Source: Bacteroidia bacterium (GTDB lineage Bacteria > Bacteroidota > Bacteroidia > Bacteroidales > Azobacteroidaceae). Taken from it: 5,828 nt of DNA. A program made the translations under genes and the position numbers. The notes under the pieces were generated by a model, which was not told where the DNA came from, searched no databases, and worked only from the letters and a program-made list of their open reading frames with translations. Of the stretch, positions 5,712 to 5,828 are shown one piece after another. The stretch covers positions 1-5,828 of the forward strand of contig BNTP01000143.1 in NCBI GenBank assembly GCA_025996695.1, given 5' to 3'. The stretch's first letter is position 1; each line of letters begins with the position of its first letter.

Positions 5712-5828
5712 CCTTCGGCAATGCCTACGTCAAATGCCCTGTCAGGCATCGCTTTCATCAGAAAAGTCATCGAGCAACCCGTTGGCATTGCAGGAGTTAT
5801 GCCTACAATATTAGAATTTGCTTTAGCC
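5687..5828 (-). pseudogene. dxs: Inverted fragment of DXS second domain, incomplete at both ends
   Basis: Minus-strand codons from 5827 to 5687 give 47 residues that read as the start of the DXS pyrimidine-binding domain: [11 protein letters not shown], then [15 protein letters not shown] and GHAVTFSAG. The Glu in GIAE (codon 5716-5714) corresponds to the catalytic Glu of the family (Glu370 in E. coli, from memory). Many DXS proteins have Gln after it (AEQH) and this one has Gly, which may be a lineage feature. After FSAG the same frame runs into the antisense of the first half of dxs, so the match ends abruptly at the junction. There is no start codon of its own that makes sense, and the fragment continues past the window edge. 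It fits the missing continuation of the dxs at 4779 and appears to be the same gene in reverse. Confidence 0.85.

Noticed and set aside
5567..5788. 73-codon minus-strand reading frame as a gene
   Set aside because: It is a chimera: inverted DXS sequence down to 5687, then the antisense of the plus-strand dxs. It is not a gene in its own right.

Overview
The window looks like chromosomal DNA from a Bacteroidetes member, most likely Bacteroidales. Four things point there: promoters of the TTTG / TAnnTTTG type, A-rich start regions with weak Shine-Dalgarno signals, a vorDBA-type 2-oxoacid:ferredoxin oxidoreductase operon, and a secreted papain-like protease with a calcium-loop-like C-terminal region of the kind seen in type IX secreted proteins. 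This placement is inferred from sequence character, not from a database search.

Layout. From position 1 to 1903 a long gene on the minus strand encodes a secreted C1A (papain-family) cysteine protease. It runs off the left edge, so its C-terminus is missing. Positions 1904-2684 form a divergent intergenic region. It holds a near-perfect Bacteroidetes promoter facing left (2275-2305), a strongly structured RNA region facing left with two mutually exclusive folds (2039-2178) that ends in a U-tract, a probable gene remnant on the plus strand (2338-2559), and a rightward promoter element (2635-2642). From 2685 to 4770 a tight plus-strand operon encodes the delta (ferredoxin), alpha and beta subunits of a 2-oxoacid:ferredoxin oxidoreductase. 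The gamma subunit expected after beta is absent. Eight bases downstream starts dxs (1-deoxy-D-xylulose-5-phosphate synthase).

The most striking feature is the end of dxs. The plus-strand reading frame is a good DXS for about 306 codons, then stops after four foreign codons at 5711. The rest of the window (5687-5828) encodes part of the second DXS domain, including the catalytic-Glu segment, on the opposite strand. The gene is therefore broken by an inverted junction at about 5687-5698, where the two halves share a short sequence. This could be a genuine rearrangement, but a fold-back chimera from whole-genome amplification or an assembly misjoin fits the pattern at least as well.

Functionally, the ferredoxin oxidoreductase would convert a 2-oxoacid (probably branched-chain or 2-oxoglutarate) plus CoA to acyl-CoA, CO2 and reduced ferredoxin. 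DXS would feed pyruvate and glyceraldehyde-3-phosphate into isoprenoid synthesis. The secreted protease would supply peptides and amino acids. A regulatory link between the protease and the oxidoreductase is only speculation.
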